Assembly (NCBI GenBank): GCA_031277915.1 | Contig: JAITLL010000070.1 | Location: forward strand, 1-64,000 | Length of the DNA: 64,000 nt | Source of the DNA: Acinetobacter sp. | GTDB taxonomy: Bacteria > Pseudomonadota > Gammaproteobacteria > Pseudomonadales > Moraxellaceae | Direction: 5' to 3' | In this document: positions 55,502-64,000 of the stretch, piece after piece | Layout of the letters: every line of letters begins with the position of its first letter | How positions within the stretch are numbered: position 1 is the first letter of the stretch | Notes under the pieces: model-generated | Database searches by the model: none | Told to the model about the DNA's origin: nothing | The model's input: the letters and a program-made list of their open reading frames with translations, nothing else | Made by a program: the position numbers and the translations under genes

Positions 55502-56317
55502 TTAAATCCAGCAAGCCAAAGTGACTCGATCATTTTGGCCATAGTCTTGAATGGTTTTAATCTCACTAAAACCATGCTCAGCAAATATATTTCGAACAGC
55601 TTGCCCCTGATCATAACCATGCTCTAGTGCAATCCAGCCTTGTGGTTTTAACCAGCTCTTACCTTGAGCAATAATAGTTTCGATATCAGCCAGTCCCTGA
55701 TGGTCTGCAACCAATGCACGGCGTGGCTCTGTTGCCAAAGCTTGCATATGTTCATCTTCAGGGTCGATATACGGCGGATTAGAAACAATTAAATCAAAAT
55801 TTTGTGGTTCGAGTGCTTCAAACCAAGCGCCGCAAGCAAACTTCACATGTTGCAAATTATGAGCTTGAGCATTTTCTTTTGCGACTTCTAAAGTAGGCGC
55901 ATAAATATCGGTTGCCATGACTTGCCAATCCGGACGTTCACTCGCTAACGCAAGTGCAATCGCCCCTGTCCCCGTTCCCAAATCCACAATATTTGCGTTA
56001 TTTGACAACTTTAGATTTAAAACGATTTCAACTAAAACTTCCGTATCAGGTCGTGGCACTAAAGTATCAGATGTCACTTTTAAATCGAGCGTCCAAAATG
56101 GTTGTGAACCTGTCACGTAAGCTAAAGGTTCACCATTTTGAATACGTTCAAGACCAACTACATAGTCTTGTTCTTGCTGGGCTGTTAACTCTTGCTCAAG
56201 TCTAAACTTTAATTCAAGTGAATTGATTTTTAAAAGATGCTCAAGTAACCAAGCATTTTCCTGTCGTTCATAACTATCAGGCTCACCACGAATTGCAAGC
56301 GCTTGAGCAATATTCAT
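55502..56317 (-). CDS. prmC: Peptide chain release factor N5-glutamine methyltransferase
   Basis: PrmC methylates the Gln of the GGQ motif of release factors. The 271-residue protein has the SAM-binding motif VDLGTGTGAIALALA and the catalytic NPPY in IVSNPPYIDPED. Before it is the PrmC N-terminal helical domain with YVTGSQPFWTLDLKVTSDTLVPRPDTE in parts. Its ATG overlaps the prfA stop by one base (TAATG), so they are translationally coupled, as their functions suggest. Confidence 0.97.
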   Translation of the reverse strand: MNIAQALAIRGEPDSYERQENAWLLEHLLKINSLELKFRLEQELTAQQEQDYVVGLERIQNGEPLAYVTGSQPFWTLDLKVTSDTLVPRPDTEVLVEIVLNLKLSNNANIVDLGTGTGAIALALASERPDWQVMATDIYAPTLEVAKENAQAHNLQHVKFACGAWFEALEPQNFDLIVSNPPYIDPEDEHMQALATEPRRALVADHQGLADIETIIAQGKSWLKPQGWIALEHGYDQGQAVRNIFAEHGFSEIKTIQDYGQNDRVTLACWI

Positions 56318-57405
56318 TAGCCGCCATTTTCCTGTGCAAGCATCGCAAGCTGATCTGCCTGATATTCACGATGTAAGCTATCGAGCAATTCAGTTAAATC
56401 ACCTTCCATAATCGCGTCTAACTTATATAAAGTGAGGTTAATACGGTGATCAGTCATACGACCTTGCGGGTAGTTATACGTACGAATACGTTCAGAACGG
56501 TCATCAGAACCTACCAAATCACGACGCATTTCAGAAGTCGCTGCATCAGCCGCGGCACGCTTAGCATTTTCTAAACGCGATACCAAAAGAGCCATCGCTT
56601 TAGCTTTGTTTTTATGCTGTGAACGTTCTTCTTGGCACTCAACTACTGTACCTGTTGGAATGTGAGTAATACGTACTGCCGAATCAGTTTTGTTAATGTG
56701 CTGACCACCCGCACCAGATGCACGGTAAGTATCAATACGTAAATCTGCAGGATTAATTTCAACATTCGTATCAACATCAATTTCAGGCAAAATCGCAACT
56801 GTACAAGCTGAAGTATGCACACGACCTTGTGATTCAGTCGCTGGAACACGTTGTACTCGGTGGGCACCACTTTCAAATTTTAAGCGGCCATAAACACCAT
56901 CACCATCTACGCGGCAAATGACTTCTTTAAAGCCACCATGCTCACCTTCATTTTCAGAAAGGACTTCAATACGCCAATTTTGTGTCTCAGCATATTTACT
57001 GTACATGCGGAATAAGTCACCAGAGAAAATTGCAGCTTCATCACCACCCGTTCCGGCGCGAATTTCTAGATAAGCTGCATTAGAATCATTTGGGTCTTTT
57101 GGAATCATCAAAATATTGAGTTGACTTTCTAACTCTTCAAGCAATGTTTTATTCGCTTGGATTTCTTCTTCTGCCATATCTTTAAAGTCAAGGTCTGACT
57201 TCATCATTTCAGCAGTTTCAATGTCTTCTTCTGCTTGACGGTACTTGCCCCAAACTTCGGTAATTTCAGATAAATCACTATGTTCACGAGACAATTTACG
57301 GAAACGTTTGTTATCAGAGATCACTTCAGCATCTGCAAGCAATGCGGTAAGTTCTTCATGACGATCACAGAGTTGATCAAGTCGTAAACGGAGTGACGCT
57401 TTCAT
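56317..57405 (-). CDS. prfA: Peptide chain release factor 1
   Basis: RF1 ends translation at UAA and UAG. The 362-residue protein has the codon-reading PAT tripeptide (in [11 protein letters not shown]) and the peptidyl-hydrolysis GGQ motif (in [15 protein letters not shown]). Length is normal. It is first in a two-gene unit with prmC; hemA, its usual upstream neighbour in enterobacteria, is absent here. Confidence 0.98.
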   Translation of the reverse strand: MKASLRLRLDQLCDRHEELTALLADAEVISDNKRFRKLSREHSDLSEITEVWGKYRQAEEDIETAEMMKSDLDFKDMAEEEIQANKTLLEELESQLNILMIPKDPNDSNAAYLEIRAGTGGDEAAIFSGDLFRMYSKYAETQNWRIEVLSENEGEHGGFKEVICRVDGDGVYGRLKFESGAHRVQRVPATESQGRVHTSACTVAILPEIDVDTNVEINPADLRIDTYRASGAGGQHINKTDSAVRITHIPTGTVVECQEERSQHKNKAKAMALLVSRLENAKRAAADAATSEMRRDLVGSDDRSERIRTYNYPQGRMTDHRINLTLYKLDAIMEGDLTELLDSLHREYQADQLAMLAQENGG

Positions 57406-57800
57406 AAGAGGAAATATCTCAAAAGTCCAAAAAACCTATCTCGATAAATATAAGAAGATAAGCCAAATCATAAAAATAGAGCATAGTTTACAGATTATGC
57501 CGCTTAAATGACATATGTAATCCTTTAATTCCTTAAGTTTAGAATAGCCTTCCCGTCATCTGTAAAGCTATTAAATTATATATTGTCCCTATCAAACGCT
57601 TACTACTGACTTTGAATCATTTTTCTTATTTAGTTTTTAGATAAGATTGATGGTTTTCCATCCTTTTTTAATAGAAAGCATACAAAGAAGACACTAAACT
57701 CTAATAATCAAGTGATGGTTCTCCACATTTGAAGAGAAGTGTTTTGTTACATTTGCCGTAACGAAAGATATAAGGTCCTGTAACTTGGGACATGGAGTAA
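57406..57800. other. Intergenic region, 395 bp, divergent promoters and leader
   Basis: This separates prfA and the first glycine-zipper gene, which diverge. A short GATGG-TTTT-CCATC hairpin with six T (57649-57669) looks like a small terminator or attenuator pointing right. From 57669 on, the sequence resembles that before the second glycine-zipper gene (58322-58458), so the leader was duplicated with the gene. A GTCC/GGGAC pair (57774-57792) lies just before the ribosome-binding GGAG. Confidence 0.5.
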
Positions 57801-58223
57801 ATGATGAAATTAAATACTTTATTATGTAGTGCAGTTTTAGCTACTTCTATGGTGACTGTAGCACATGCAGACAACACAACTCACGTAGCAGCTGCTTCTG
57901 CTTTAGGTAGTGTTGCAGGTACTGCAATTGGTAAAAGCATGGGCGGTACATCTGGCGCAACAATTGGTGCTGCTTTAGGTGGTGCTGGTGGTGCAGCAGT
58001 TGCAAGTGACCGTCGTCACCGTACAGAATCTGCAATTGGCGGTGGTTTGGGCGGCGGTGCTGGCTATACTGTTGGTAAAAGCATGGGTGGTACAAATGGC
58101 GGTTACGTTGGTGCTGCTTTAGGTGCTGCTGGTGGTGGTGCTTTAGGTAATAAAATTTCTAAAGACCGCGATGCTGACAGATCTTCTAAGCACTGGAAGA
58201 AAAAACATCGTCATCACCACTAA
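57801..58223 (+). CDS. Glycine-zipper outer-membrane-type protein 1
   Basis: A 140-residue exported protein. The signal peptide ends near AHADN (about residue 24). The mature part has two copies of a 30-residue glycine-zipper hairpin (GSVAGTAIGKSMGGTSGATIG-like, then GYTVGKSMGGTNGGYVG-like, each with alternating small residues) joined by the ASDRRHRTE linker. The tail is basic and histidine-rich (KHWKKKHRHHH). Glycine-zipper proteins sit in or on the outer membrane, with varied or unknown roles. ATG at 57801 or 57804. Close paralog of the next gene. Confidence 0.85.
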   Translation: MMKLNTLLCSAVLATSMVTVAHADNTTHVAAASALGSVAGTAIGKSMGGTSGATIGAALGGAGGAAVASDRRHRTESAIGGGLGGGAGYTVGKSMGGTNGGYVGAALGAAGGGALGNKISKDRDADRSSKHWKKKHRHHH

Positions 58224-58244
58224 TCATAGTGATGTACTTGATTT

Positions 58245-58268
58245 AAAAACACCTTCGGGTGTTTTTTT
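58245..58268 (+). terminator. Terminator of glycine-zipper gene 1
   Basis: AAAAACACC pairs with GGTGTTTTT around the stable TTCG tetraloop, then further T. It lies 21 bp after the stop. Confidence 0.92.
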
Positions 58269-58458
58269 ATTATGAGAATTATCTTTGTTAAAGACAAGTT
58301 GTTCATGATTTATTCACATCTTAATAGAAACGATACAAAGCAAACACAAAACTCTCGTATCGACATAGGGCTTCTCCATAATTTTCACGAAATTTTTAAT
58401 TACATTTAGCTCAAGACATAAAGATTGCTCCTTAATGAAAAGGGCATGGAGTTCCAAA

Positions 58459-58977
58459 ATGAAAATGAATATTTGGTTAGCAAGTGCATTAATCGCAACT
58501 TCTTCAATGGTAACAGTTGCACATGCGGATAATGGTACACGTGTTGCAGCAACTTCAGCCCTCGGTAGTATCGTAGGTACAGCACTTGGTAAAAGTATGG
58601 GTGGCACAACTGGTGCGACTATTGGTGCTGCTTTAGGCGGTGCTGGTGGTGCAGCAGCTGCAAGTGACCGTCATAATCGTACAGAAGCTGCAATTGGTGG
58701 TGCGTTAGGTGGTGGTGCTGGCTATAACGTCGGTAGAAATATGGGTGGTACAAATGGTGGCTATATTGGTGCCGCTGTAGGTGCTGCTGGTGGTTCAGCT
58801 TTAGGTCGTAAAGTTGGTCAAGACCGTAACTACGATGACCGTTATGACCGTCGCTATAATCGCGATGACCGCCGTTACGATCGTCACTATGATCGAGAAG
58901 ACCGTCGTTATTATAATGACCGTGCTTATTATCGTCATGATAATGGCTTACACCGTGGTTGGTATAAACACGACTAA
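58459..58977 (+). CDS. Glycine-zipper outer-membrane-type protein 2
   Basis: A 172-residue paralog of the previous protein. It has a signal peptide (to about AHADN), the same two glycine-zipper hairpins and the ASDRHNRTE linker, but a longer tail of about 60 residues rich in Asp/Arg/Tyr (DDRYDRRYNRDDRRYDRHY). The tail is probably disordered. The longest frame begins at 58435, but GGAG at 58448-58451 fits the ATG at 58459. The tail differs completely from its neighbour's, so the two may bind different partners. Confidence 0.85.
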   Translation: MKMNIWLASALIATSSMVTVAHADNGTRVAATSALGSIVGTALGKSMGGTTGATIGAALGGAGGAAAASDRHNRTEAAIGGALGGGAGYNVGRNMGGTNGGYIGAAVGAAGGSALGRKVGQDRNYDDRYDRRYNRDDRRYDRHYDREDRRYYNDRAYYRHDNGLHRGWYKHD

Positions 58978-58993
58978 TTGGTATACAGACATC

Positions 58994-59020
58994 AAAAAGC
59001 ACCCTAGCGGTGCTTTTTTA
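58994..59020 (+). terminator. Terminator of glycine-zipper gene 2
   Basis: AAAAAGCACC (58994-59003) pairs with GGTGCTTTTT (59009-59018) around a 5-base loop. It ends only 14 bp before the double palindrome of the next gene. Confidence 0.9.
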
Positions 59021-59033
59021 TTTGCATATTAAA

Positions 59034-59093
59034 TTTATATCGAAATAAAACGATATACATGCACCTCTTTATATCGTATTATTTCGATATAAA
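59034..59093. promoter_or_regulatory. Double palindromic operator candidate before the luciferase-like gene
   Basis: Two 24-bp arms (59034-59057 and 59070-59093) are inverted copies of each other with one mismatch. Each arm is itself a dyad of TATATCG and CGATATA around 8 AT-rich bases. The dyad centres are 34 bp apart, about three helical turns. The last arm ends 18 bp before the ATG at 59112. This looks like two operators for a dimeric regulator that is not encoded nearby. Confidence 0.65.
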
Positions 59094-59111
59094 GTTTTTT
59101 GAGAATATCGC

Positions 59112-60116
59112 ATGCGATCACTTCAAGACACCAAATTTTCAATTTTAGAGCTTGCTCCCATTCGTGATGATAAAACCATTGAGTTTTCATTGCGTCATGC
59201 TTTAGAACTCGCCCAACATGCAGAAAAATTAGGTTATGACCGTTTTTGGCTTGCAGAACATCATAATATGGATGGAATTGCGAGTTCAGCAACCGCTGTT
59301 TTACTTGGCTTTATCGCGGCTCATACCCAGCGCATTCGTTTAGGTTCAGGTGGAATCATGCTCCCGAACCATGCTCCTTTAGTGGTTGCAGAACAATTTG
59401 GTACGTTAGCTACCTTATATCCAAATCGTATCGAGCTAGGTTTAGGTCGTGCTCCGGGTACAGATCAGCTCACTATGCGGGCTTTACGTCGCGGGCATCA
59501 GGAAACAGAAGATCAATTTCCTAGAGACGTTGTCGAAATTTTGCAATATTTTAATGCCCCTCAAGCAGGTCAAAAAATTATTGCTACACCAGGCCAGAAC
59601 ACACATGTGCCAGTCTGGCTATTAGGTTCAAGCTTATTTAGCGCACAGCTAGCGGCCAGACTAGGATTGCCCTACTCATTTGCATCACATTTTGCTCCAC
59701 GTATGCTTGGTCAAGCCATTGAGCTTTATCGTGAAAATTTCGAACCTTCTAAATATTTAGATAAACCTTATGTTTCAATGGGTGTGCCTGTTGTGGTTGC
59801 AAGTACAGATGAAGAAGCACACTTTTTGGCAACCAGTGCTTATCAACGTGTCTTAGGCTTAATTCGCGGTGAAAGCTTAAAACTCAAACCACCCGTTGAA
59901 TCCATGCAGGGACTATGGAACACAGCAGAACAGCTTTCTGTTGAAAATTTCTACAAGATGGCCCAAATTGGTTCAGTTGAAACTGTACGTTCAGGTTTAC
60001 AAAAGCTTTTGAGTAAATATGAAGTCGATGAGTTTATTTTTACTTGTGATATCTATGATACAAATAAACGTTTAGACAGCTTTACTCAATTAATGCAAGT
60101 GAAATCAGCAAACTAA
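59112..60116 (+). CDS. Luciferase-like monooxygenase (LLM class, YhbW-like)
   Basis: A 334-residue FMNH2-dependent monooxygenase of the bacterial luciferase fold. Typical segments are [42 protein letters not shown] in part, [10 protein letters not shown] and [20 protein letters not shown]. They match the class that includes E. coli YhbW, of unknown substrate. It needs a flavin reductase; one such protein is encoded at 47.8 kb but is not linked. The palindromic region just upstream suggests inducible expression. Confidence 0.9.
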   Translation: MRSLQDTKFSILELAPIRDDKTIEFSLRHALELAQHAEKLGYDRFWLAEHHNMDGIASSATAVLLGFIAAHTQRIRLGSGGIMLPNHAPLVVAEQFGTLATLYPNRIELGLGRAPGTDQLTMRALRRGHQETEDQFPRDVVEILQYFNAPQAGQKIIATPGQNTHVPVWLLGSSLFSAQLAARLGLPYSFASHFAPRMLGQAIELYRENFEPSKYLDKPYVSMGVPVVVASTDEEAHFLATSAYQRVLGLIRGESLKLKPPVESMQGLWNTAEQLSVENFYKMAQIGSVETVRSGLQKLLSKYEVDEFIFTCDIYDTNKRLDSFTQLMQVKSAN

Positions 60117-60263
60117 CTAACACCTAAAATCTCATGCTTGAGCGTATATCAGGCATGAGGTAACCACCTATCTGAAAAGACTTTACCCAAACTCCTCACT
60201 TGGTTATTTATATTAAAACGATAAAAAACATCATAAATGAAAAACCAAAAGGACTTTTGGAAA

Positions 60264-60827
60264 ATGACTATTAACCTAAAAAATAATACTGCTAAATCAG
60301 CTACTTTTCAAAATACAGTTCAAGATTTTGATGCGTTTAGTGGTCAAATTCTATTATCAAATGTACTTAAAGAATTTGATTTTTCTAATTTAAATGTAGC
60401 CATTATTGGAACAAATCAAGAAACCGTAACGCATTTAGAAAAAATTTGCCAACAAGCAAAATTTGTAACAGTATTTCAAATTACGCCGCATTTTATTTTG
60501 CCCCATAGTCAAATCGGCATACATCGATTAATCACCCACCCTCTTATTGCAAAAAACCGGAGGCTATTCAACAACCGTATTAAAAGTATCTTGGCTTTAC
60601 GTTTTCTTGAAACTCAAGTGTGTGAACCGTGGCTTAAACGACTTTTAACTCCTAACATAGCAAAAGCCAATAAAACATTTTTTAAATCTGACAACTACTA
60701 TACCGCGCTACAAAGATCAAATTGTAAACTACAAACATGGCCCGTCGTAAAAATTACCCAAACTGCTATTTATAGTATGGATGGAATACAACATTCTGTT
60801 GATGTGATTATTAGAACAACATCTTAA
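60264..60827 (+). CDS. Fragment-like protein related to flavin-containing monooxygenases
   Basis: A protein of about 187 residues resembling the middle, NADPH-binding part of Baeyer-Villiger/flavin monooxygenases. LNVAIIGTNQET stands where those enzymes have the VAVIGTGASA dinucleotide motif, VFQITPHFILP where they have VFQRTPNWILP, then FFKSDNYYTALQRSNCKL and the end DGIQHSVDVII. The N-terminal FAD-binding third and the C-terminal end are missing. The glycine motif is weakened (GTNQET). An ATG at 60237 has no ribosome-binding site; the one at 60264 follows AAGGA/GGA. It may be a remnant or a short repurposed paralog. Confidence 0.68.
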   Translation: MTINLKNNTAKSATFQNTVQDFDAFSGQILLSNVLKEFDFSNLNVAIIGTNQETVTHLEKICQQAKFVTVFQITPHFILPHSQIGIHRLITHPLIAKNRRLFNNRIKSILALRFLETQVCEPWLKRLLTPNIAKANKTFFKSDNYYTALQRSNCKLQTWPVVKITQTAIYSMDGIQHSVDVIIRTTS

Positions 60828-60832
60828 AAATA

Positions 60833-60863
60833 AAAAAGCATGGTTAATAACCATGCTTTTTTT
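60833..60863. terminator. Bidirectional terminator between the FMO-like gene and pgaD
   Basis: AAAAAGCATGG (60833-60843) pairs with CCATGCTTTTT (60851-60861), loop of 7, with T runs on both strands. It ends both convergent units. Confidence 0.9.
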
Positions 60864-60866
60864 AAC

Positions 60867-61331
60867 TCATTTCAAATCATATTTTATTAAATGTCCATGA
60901 TCATCATAATGTAAGACAACACGCTGTGCCTTTTGTAATTCTGATAATGACTCTGTACTCACTGTAAATTGTGAAGCTAATAATTCAACAGAGCTATTGG
61001 GAGCCTTACTCCGTCGATCATCACCATGAAATCTAAGCCAGTTATAACTCGCCCATAAAATTAGAACCAAGGCACTTAAACCAATTAAAAGAAGTAAATG
61101 CAGCAAAGTTTTTACTTCTGAAATATTATTTACCCATACATAGTCATAAATGAGATGCCCCTCAAAAACCCATAAGACTAATGAAACAAGTGGGAAAAGT
61201 AGCCACATTAAGCAAATCCAACCAATAGTTTGTAAGGTGTAATTTGCTGCTTTATTTTTCACATATTCAGGTTGATCAATATAGTCAGGTATATCCAAGG
61301 CTTCTATTTCAGTACTTTTTTCATTTTTCAT
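60867..61331 (-). CDS. pgaD: Poly-beta-1,6-GlcNAc biosynthesis protein PgaD
   Basis: PgaD is a small inner-membrane partner of the PgaC synthase; in E. coli both bind cyclic di-GMP. The 154-residue protein has two membrane helices (about residues 30-55 and 75-100) and the family tail TLHLLLLIGLSALVLILWASYNW in part, then RFHGDDRR. It is the last gene of the pga unit. It overlaps pgaC by 4 bp (ATGA). Confidence 0.9.
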   Translation of the reverse strand: MKNEKSTEIEALDIPDYIDQPEYVKNKAANYTLQTIGWICLMWLLFPLVSLVLWVFEGHLIYDYVWVNNISEVKTLLHLLLLIGLSALVLILWASYNWLRFHGDDRRSKAPNSSVELLASQFTVSTESLSELQKAQRVVLHYDDHGHLIKYDLK

Positions 61332-62575
61332 GAATTATCTCCACGGAACCCGCGGTCTGGGCTAACCCAACGAGCACGCTTTTTCGTGTTAAATAAAGTT
61401 TTAGGCACTGCAACAACACTGGTAAACAAAGTCAGTAGCCAAAAAAATAAGGGATACCAAATTACCCAAAAATAATTCCTAAAAAATCGGCCACGGTCAT
61501 AACGATGGTCTATCCATAAACTTACCAAGAACTGTATTAGGCATGTTCCACCTAATATCACGCCATACCACTGTGGCATCAGTGAATTAATCTGAAATTG
61601 CTGAGGCAAATCAAAGAATAATCCCACAAAAAATAGAATAAAGATCAAAATCATGACATATGACCAAACAATGCTGACCAAAGCTTCCAGCATAACGGGC
61701 CACATACGACGTAGACGGATTTTGAACATTTTAGGGATGTATTCTAATAGTACTTCCACCCCACCTTGTGCCCAACGTAAACGCTGTTTCCACAGGCCTT
61801 TAAAAGTTTCAGGCATATAGATATAACAAAGTGCTTGCGGAATATATTGAATATCCCAATGGTCCATTTGAAGTTTCCACGAGATATCAATATCTTCAGT
61901 AATTTTGTCATCAGACCAGAAACCTACACGGACTAAGGCAGTTTTTCTAAAGGCTACAATGACACCCGATACCGTAAAAATACGACCATATGTCCGCTGT
62001 GCTCGCTTAATTAACCCAATAATTGAAGAAAACTCACCCACCTGTAATTTTCCTAAAATACTTGAGCGATTTAAAATTCGAGGATTACCAGTGACAGCAC
62101 CAATTCGTGGGAAGTTTAGAAAGGGTTGCATGAGCCAAAGAACAGCATGTGGATGCAGCAAAGCATCCCCATCAATACAAACTAAATATTCGTATTTACT
62201 TACCAATACACCCGATCTTAAAGCTACTGCCTTACCCTGGTTTTCTGCCAAGTGTACGACCCGTAATCGAGCATCCTGAGCCGCCAGTTCATCAAGAATT
62301 TCTGCAGTTCGGTCACTGCTACCGTCATTGACAGCAATAACTTCAAAATTTGGGTATTTTGTTTGCAAGGCATAGCGAATAGTCTGCCGCACCTGAGCTT
62401 CTTCATTAAAGCAAGGAATAATAATGCTGCACCCTTCATTTGAAGGTTCAGGTAACTGCTGTTCATGATATTCCCGTTTAAAGAAAAACCAGAGCCCCCC
62501 TACCATCCAAGTCCAAGCCATAAGTAGCGGATATAAAAAGGCAAAAGCAAATAGAATATCGAGTAATACTCTCAT
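61328..62575 (-). CDS. pgaC: Poly-beta-1,6-N-acetyl-D-glucosamine synthase
   Basis: PgaC polymerises UDP-GlcNAc into the biofilm exopolysaccharide at the inner membrane. The 415-residue GT2 enzyme has membrane helices at both ends. Catalytic motifs are IPCFNEE, VNDGSSDRTAEIL, ICIDGDALL (metal-binding DxD-like), TEDIDISWKLQ (general base region) and QRLRWAQGG (acceptor motif). It overlaps pgaB by one base and pgaD by four, so the genes are coupled. Confidence 0.95.
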   Translation of the reverse strand: MRVLLDILFAFAFLYPLLMAWTWMVGGLWFFFKREYHEQQLPEPSNEGCSIIIPCFNEEAQVRQTIRYALQTKYPNFEVIAVNDGSSDRTAEILDELAAQDARLRVVHLAENQGKAVALRSGVLVSKYEYLVCIDGDALLHPHAVLWLMQPFLNFPRIGAVTGNPRILNRSSILGKLQVGEFSSIIGLIKRAQRTYGRIFTVSGVIVAFRKTALVRVGFWSDDKITEDIDISWKLQMDHWDIQYIPQALCYIYMPETFKGLWKQRLRWAQGGVEVLLEYIPKMFKIRLRRMWPVMLEALVSIVWSYVMILIFILFFVGLFFDLPQQFQINSLMPQWYGVILGGTCLIQFLVSLWIDHRYDRGRFFRNYFWVIWYPLFFWLLTLFTSVVAVPKTLFNTKKRARWVSPDRGFRGDNS

Positions 62576-64000
62576 TACTTTTTCCCCTCAGTCGCGAGAC
62601 CGGCAAAAGGCTGATACATCACCGAACTCGAATTTAAACTGAGCGGGTTATATAAGTATTGGTGGACATCTTTTGCATTTTCGGTGTTATAGCCATCAAC
62701 ACCAAATTTTTGAATACCTATACGCTGAATATCAAAAAGTCCCTGTTGTACTTCTTGCCAAGCATTTTGCTGGTCATTTTCTGGCAATACCAAAGTCAGC
62801 ATAATTCTTTGCTTATATTGCTTATCAAGCGTATTTAAACGTTCTAAGACTTGTTTAAATTGTTTTTGCTTGCCCACAATATTAAATTTTAGATTCACTA
62901 AATCATGTTGGCTTAATAGTGATTTTAAAAGCACTGGTAAATTTTCAATATGCTCCAAATCAGGTGTCAGCAATAAACTAAACTGAGCCTGATTACTCAT
63001 ATTTAAATAAGGCTTTACAGCACTTTGAGTCAGTTGACTTACTTGTGCCAATTGCTTTACTTGTTCAACACAGCCGTTTTCTTTTAGAGTTACACTTTGC
63101 ATTGCACAATTTAGAGAGTTTCCTGCATTGAGTTGGATACCACTTAAATTACTATTGAAACGTGCAATATCTTTGGCTAGGTCTGCCACTAAAAACGGTT
63201 TATTTTTTTGCGGATATGCGGGCAATTCTAAAATCACCGCCTGCCCTGCACGAGTTTGCGCCTGCCATAAACTACGGTTTAAAATATCTTGCTTAATGGG
63301 TAATTGAGTTGTTGGAAAATAAGCAGCATCATATTGCCCATCTCCGTCCTGATCATCTAAAGGCTTCAATACCAGTGTATTGTTTTTTAAGCTATAGAGA
63401 TTGGATAACAGTACCCCTAGTTTTTGATCTGACTGAGTATTGGTTGAAGCAGATAATTGTTTTAAATCCATACTCACAAAATGTTTTGGTTGCTTATATA
63501 AATCTTTATCTGCAGAGTTCAAAATACTAAGTAATGTCTCAGACAATTGTTCAGCTGTAGAATTATCAACCATGAGTGTACGTTTAAACGTCAGATCATT
63601 AATCTGATTTATCCCATCACGTCCTAGGCTAAAAGAAAAAGTGAAACCCGCTTGCTGAGCTAGTTTTTCTAATTGCTGATTTACAGCGCCATAAGGCCAT
63701 ACAATCGCTTTAGATTCCACGCCTAACTCGTTTTTCAACACATCATGAGATTTTTTTAGATCTTTCAAAATACGTTGCTGATATTCAAGATCTGTTTCAT
63801 AACGCGCTTGTGATTTTAAATACATATAAGTAGTTGCTGCAGGTTGTTCGTTCCCTTGAGGGTTAGCCAATACGCCATGATGCAAATCGTCACTATGACT
63901 TGCAAACTCAGCTAAACCAGATGCTTGCATTTCCCGAACTTGTTTCCAATTGACCAAATTCCCTTGCCCATATGCCTCATAGCCAGCTTTTGTATTACCA
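62575..64000 (-). CDS. pgaB: Poly-beta-1,6-GlcNAc N-deacetylase PgaB, 3' part (cut by window edge)
   Basis: PgaB partly de-N-acetylates the polymer in the periplasm so that it can be exported by PgaA. The frame stays open to the window edge, so the signal and first part of the deacetylase are outside. What remains are the later NodB-type motifs: ASHSDDLHHG with the two metal-binding histidines, and VWPYGAVN. The C-terminal glycoside-hydrolase-like domain follows, with DQDGDGQYDAAYFPT, GIQLNAGNS, and the end YNPLSLNSSSVMYQPFAGL. Gene order is pgaB-pgaC-pgaD, with pgaA expected just upstream. Confidence 0.95.
   Translation of the reverse strand, partial: GNTKAGYEAYGQGNLVNWKQVREMQASGLAEFASHSDDLHHGVLANPQGNEQPAATTYMYLKSQARYETDLEYQQRILKDLKKSHDVLKNELGVESKAIVWPYGAVNQQLEKLAQQAGFTFSFSLGRDGINQINDLTFKRTLMVDNSTAEQLSETLLSILNSADKDLYKQPKHFVSMDLKQLSASTNTQSDQKLGVLLSNLYSLKNNTLVLKPLDDQDGDGQYDAAYFPTTQLPIKQDILNRSLWQAQTRAGQAVILELPAYPQKNKPFLVADLAKDIARFNSNLSGIQLNAGNSLNCAMQSVTLKENGCVEQVKQLAQVSQLTQSAVKPYLNMSNQAQFSLLLTPDLEHIENLPVLLKSLLSQHDLVNLKFNIVGKQKQFKQVLERLNTLDKQYKQRIMLTLVLPENDQQNAWQEVQQGLFDIQRIGIQKFGVDGYNTENAKDVHQYLYNPLSLNSSSVMYQPFAGLATEGKK

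Noticed and set aside
57847-59002. Leu/Gln/His-rich minus-strand frames opposite the glycine-zipper genes
   Set aside because: They mirror the Gly/Ala-rich coding repeats and have no independent support.
60131-60158. Terminator after the luciferase-like monooxygenase gene
   Set aside because: A CTCATGC-type stem of about 11 bp with one G-T pair exists, but no T run follows. It might still slow transcription; not strong enough to list.

Overview
The window is a stretch of Gammaproteobacterial chromosome that reads as Acinetobacter, most likely the calcoaceticus-baumannii complex. The reasons are low GC and AT-rich intergenic DNA, an Hfq with a long Gly/Gln-rich tail, a tsaE-mutL-miaA-hfq block without amiB, a complete kdpABCDE locus, the pgaBCD biofilm genes, Coq7-type ubiquinone hydroxylation, and a paired tamA/tamB. 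I see no rRNA or tRNA gene, no insertion sequence or phage gene, and no CRISPR array. Coding density is high and most genes have recognisable families, so this is largely core chromosome. The species assignment is inference from gene content.

Layout. 1-5.3 kb: 3' end of an aldehyde dehydrogenase, a class I glutamine amidotransferase, glnS, then ppiB-lpxH. 5.5-11.3 kb: nitroreductase, a DMT exporter, and the leftward block tsaE-mutL-miaA-hfq. 11.3-19.7 kb: two pseudouridine synthases, a lone RelB/DinJ-like antitoxin, a GNAT acetyltransferase, a DUF441 membrane protein, a MetR-type LysR regulator, an MFS exporter, a K+-channel-like protein and small unknown genes. 19.8-24.5 kb: acnB, a lipoprotein and an exported seven-bladed lactonase-like protein. 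24.8-34.2 kb: tamA-tamB (outer-membrane assembly), divergent from an LplT-like transporter and coq7.

34.2-47.7 kb: a DUF2799 lipoprotein, a glutamine synthetase-like ligase, the leftward potassium locus kdpA-kdpB-kdpC-kdpD-kdpE, then folB with an overlapping divergent folK-like gene, an ABC1/UbiB-type kinase and a MoeB/ThiF-type adenylyltransferase. 47.8-53.4 kb: a flavin reductase-like protein and a leftward acyl-CoA cluster (SDR dehydrogenase, acyl-CoA dehydrogenase, AMP-forming acyl-CoA ligase) with a divergent AraC regulator; together these look like an inducible route for activating and oxidising a short or branched carboxylic acid. 53.7-57.4 kb: a sulfonate-type ABC binding protein and permease without an ATPase, then prfA-prmC. 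57.8-60.8 kb: two paralogous glycine-zipper envelope proteins in tandem, a luciferase-like monooxygenase preceded by a striking duplicated palindrome, and a fragment resembling the NADPH-binding part of flavin monooxygenases. 60.8-64 kb: pgaD, pgaC and the 3' part of pgaB, for poly-N-acetylglucosamine synthesis.

I did not find a clear new defence or mobile system. The best leads are regulatory or evolutionary: the double palindrome before the luciferase-like gene, the kdp control region with helically phased repeats and a small coupled ORF in the place where kdpF might be expected, the HPPK-like protein lacking a catalytic motif, the flavin monooxygenase fragment, the orphan antitoxin, and the glycine-zipper gene pair whose leaders were duplicated with the genes.
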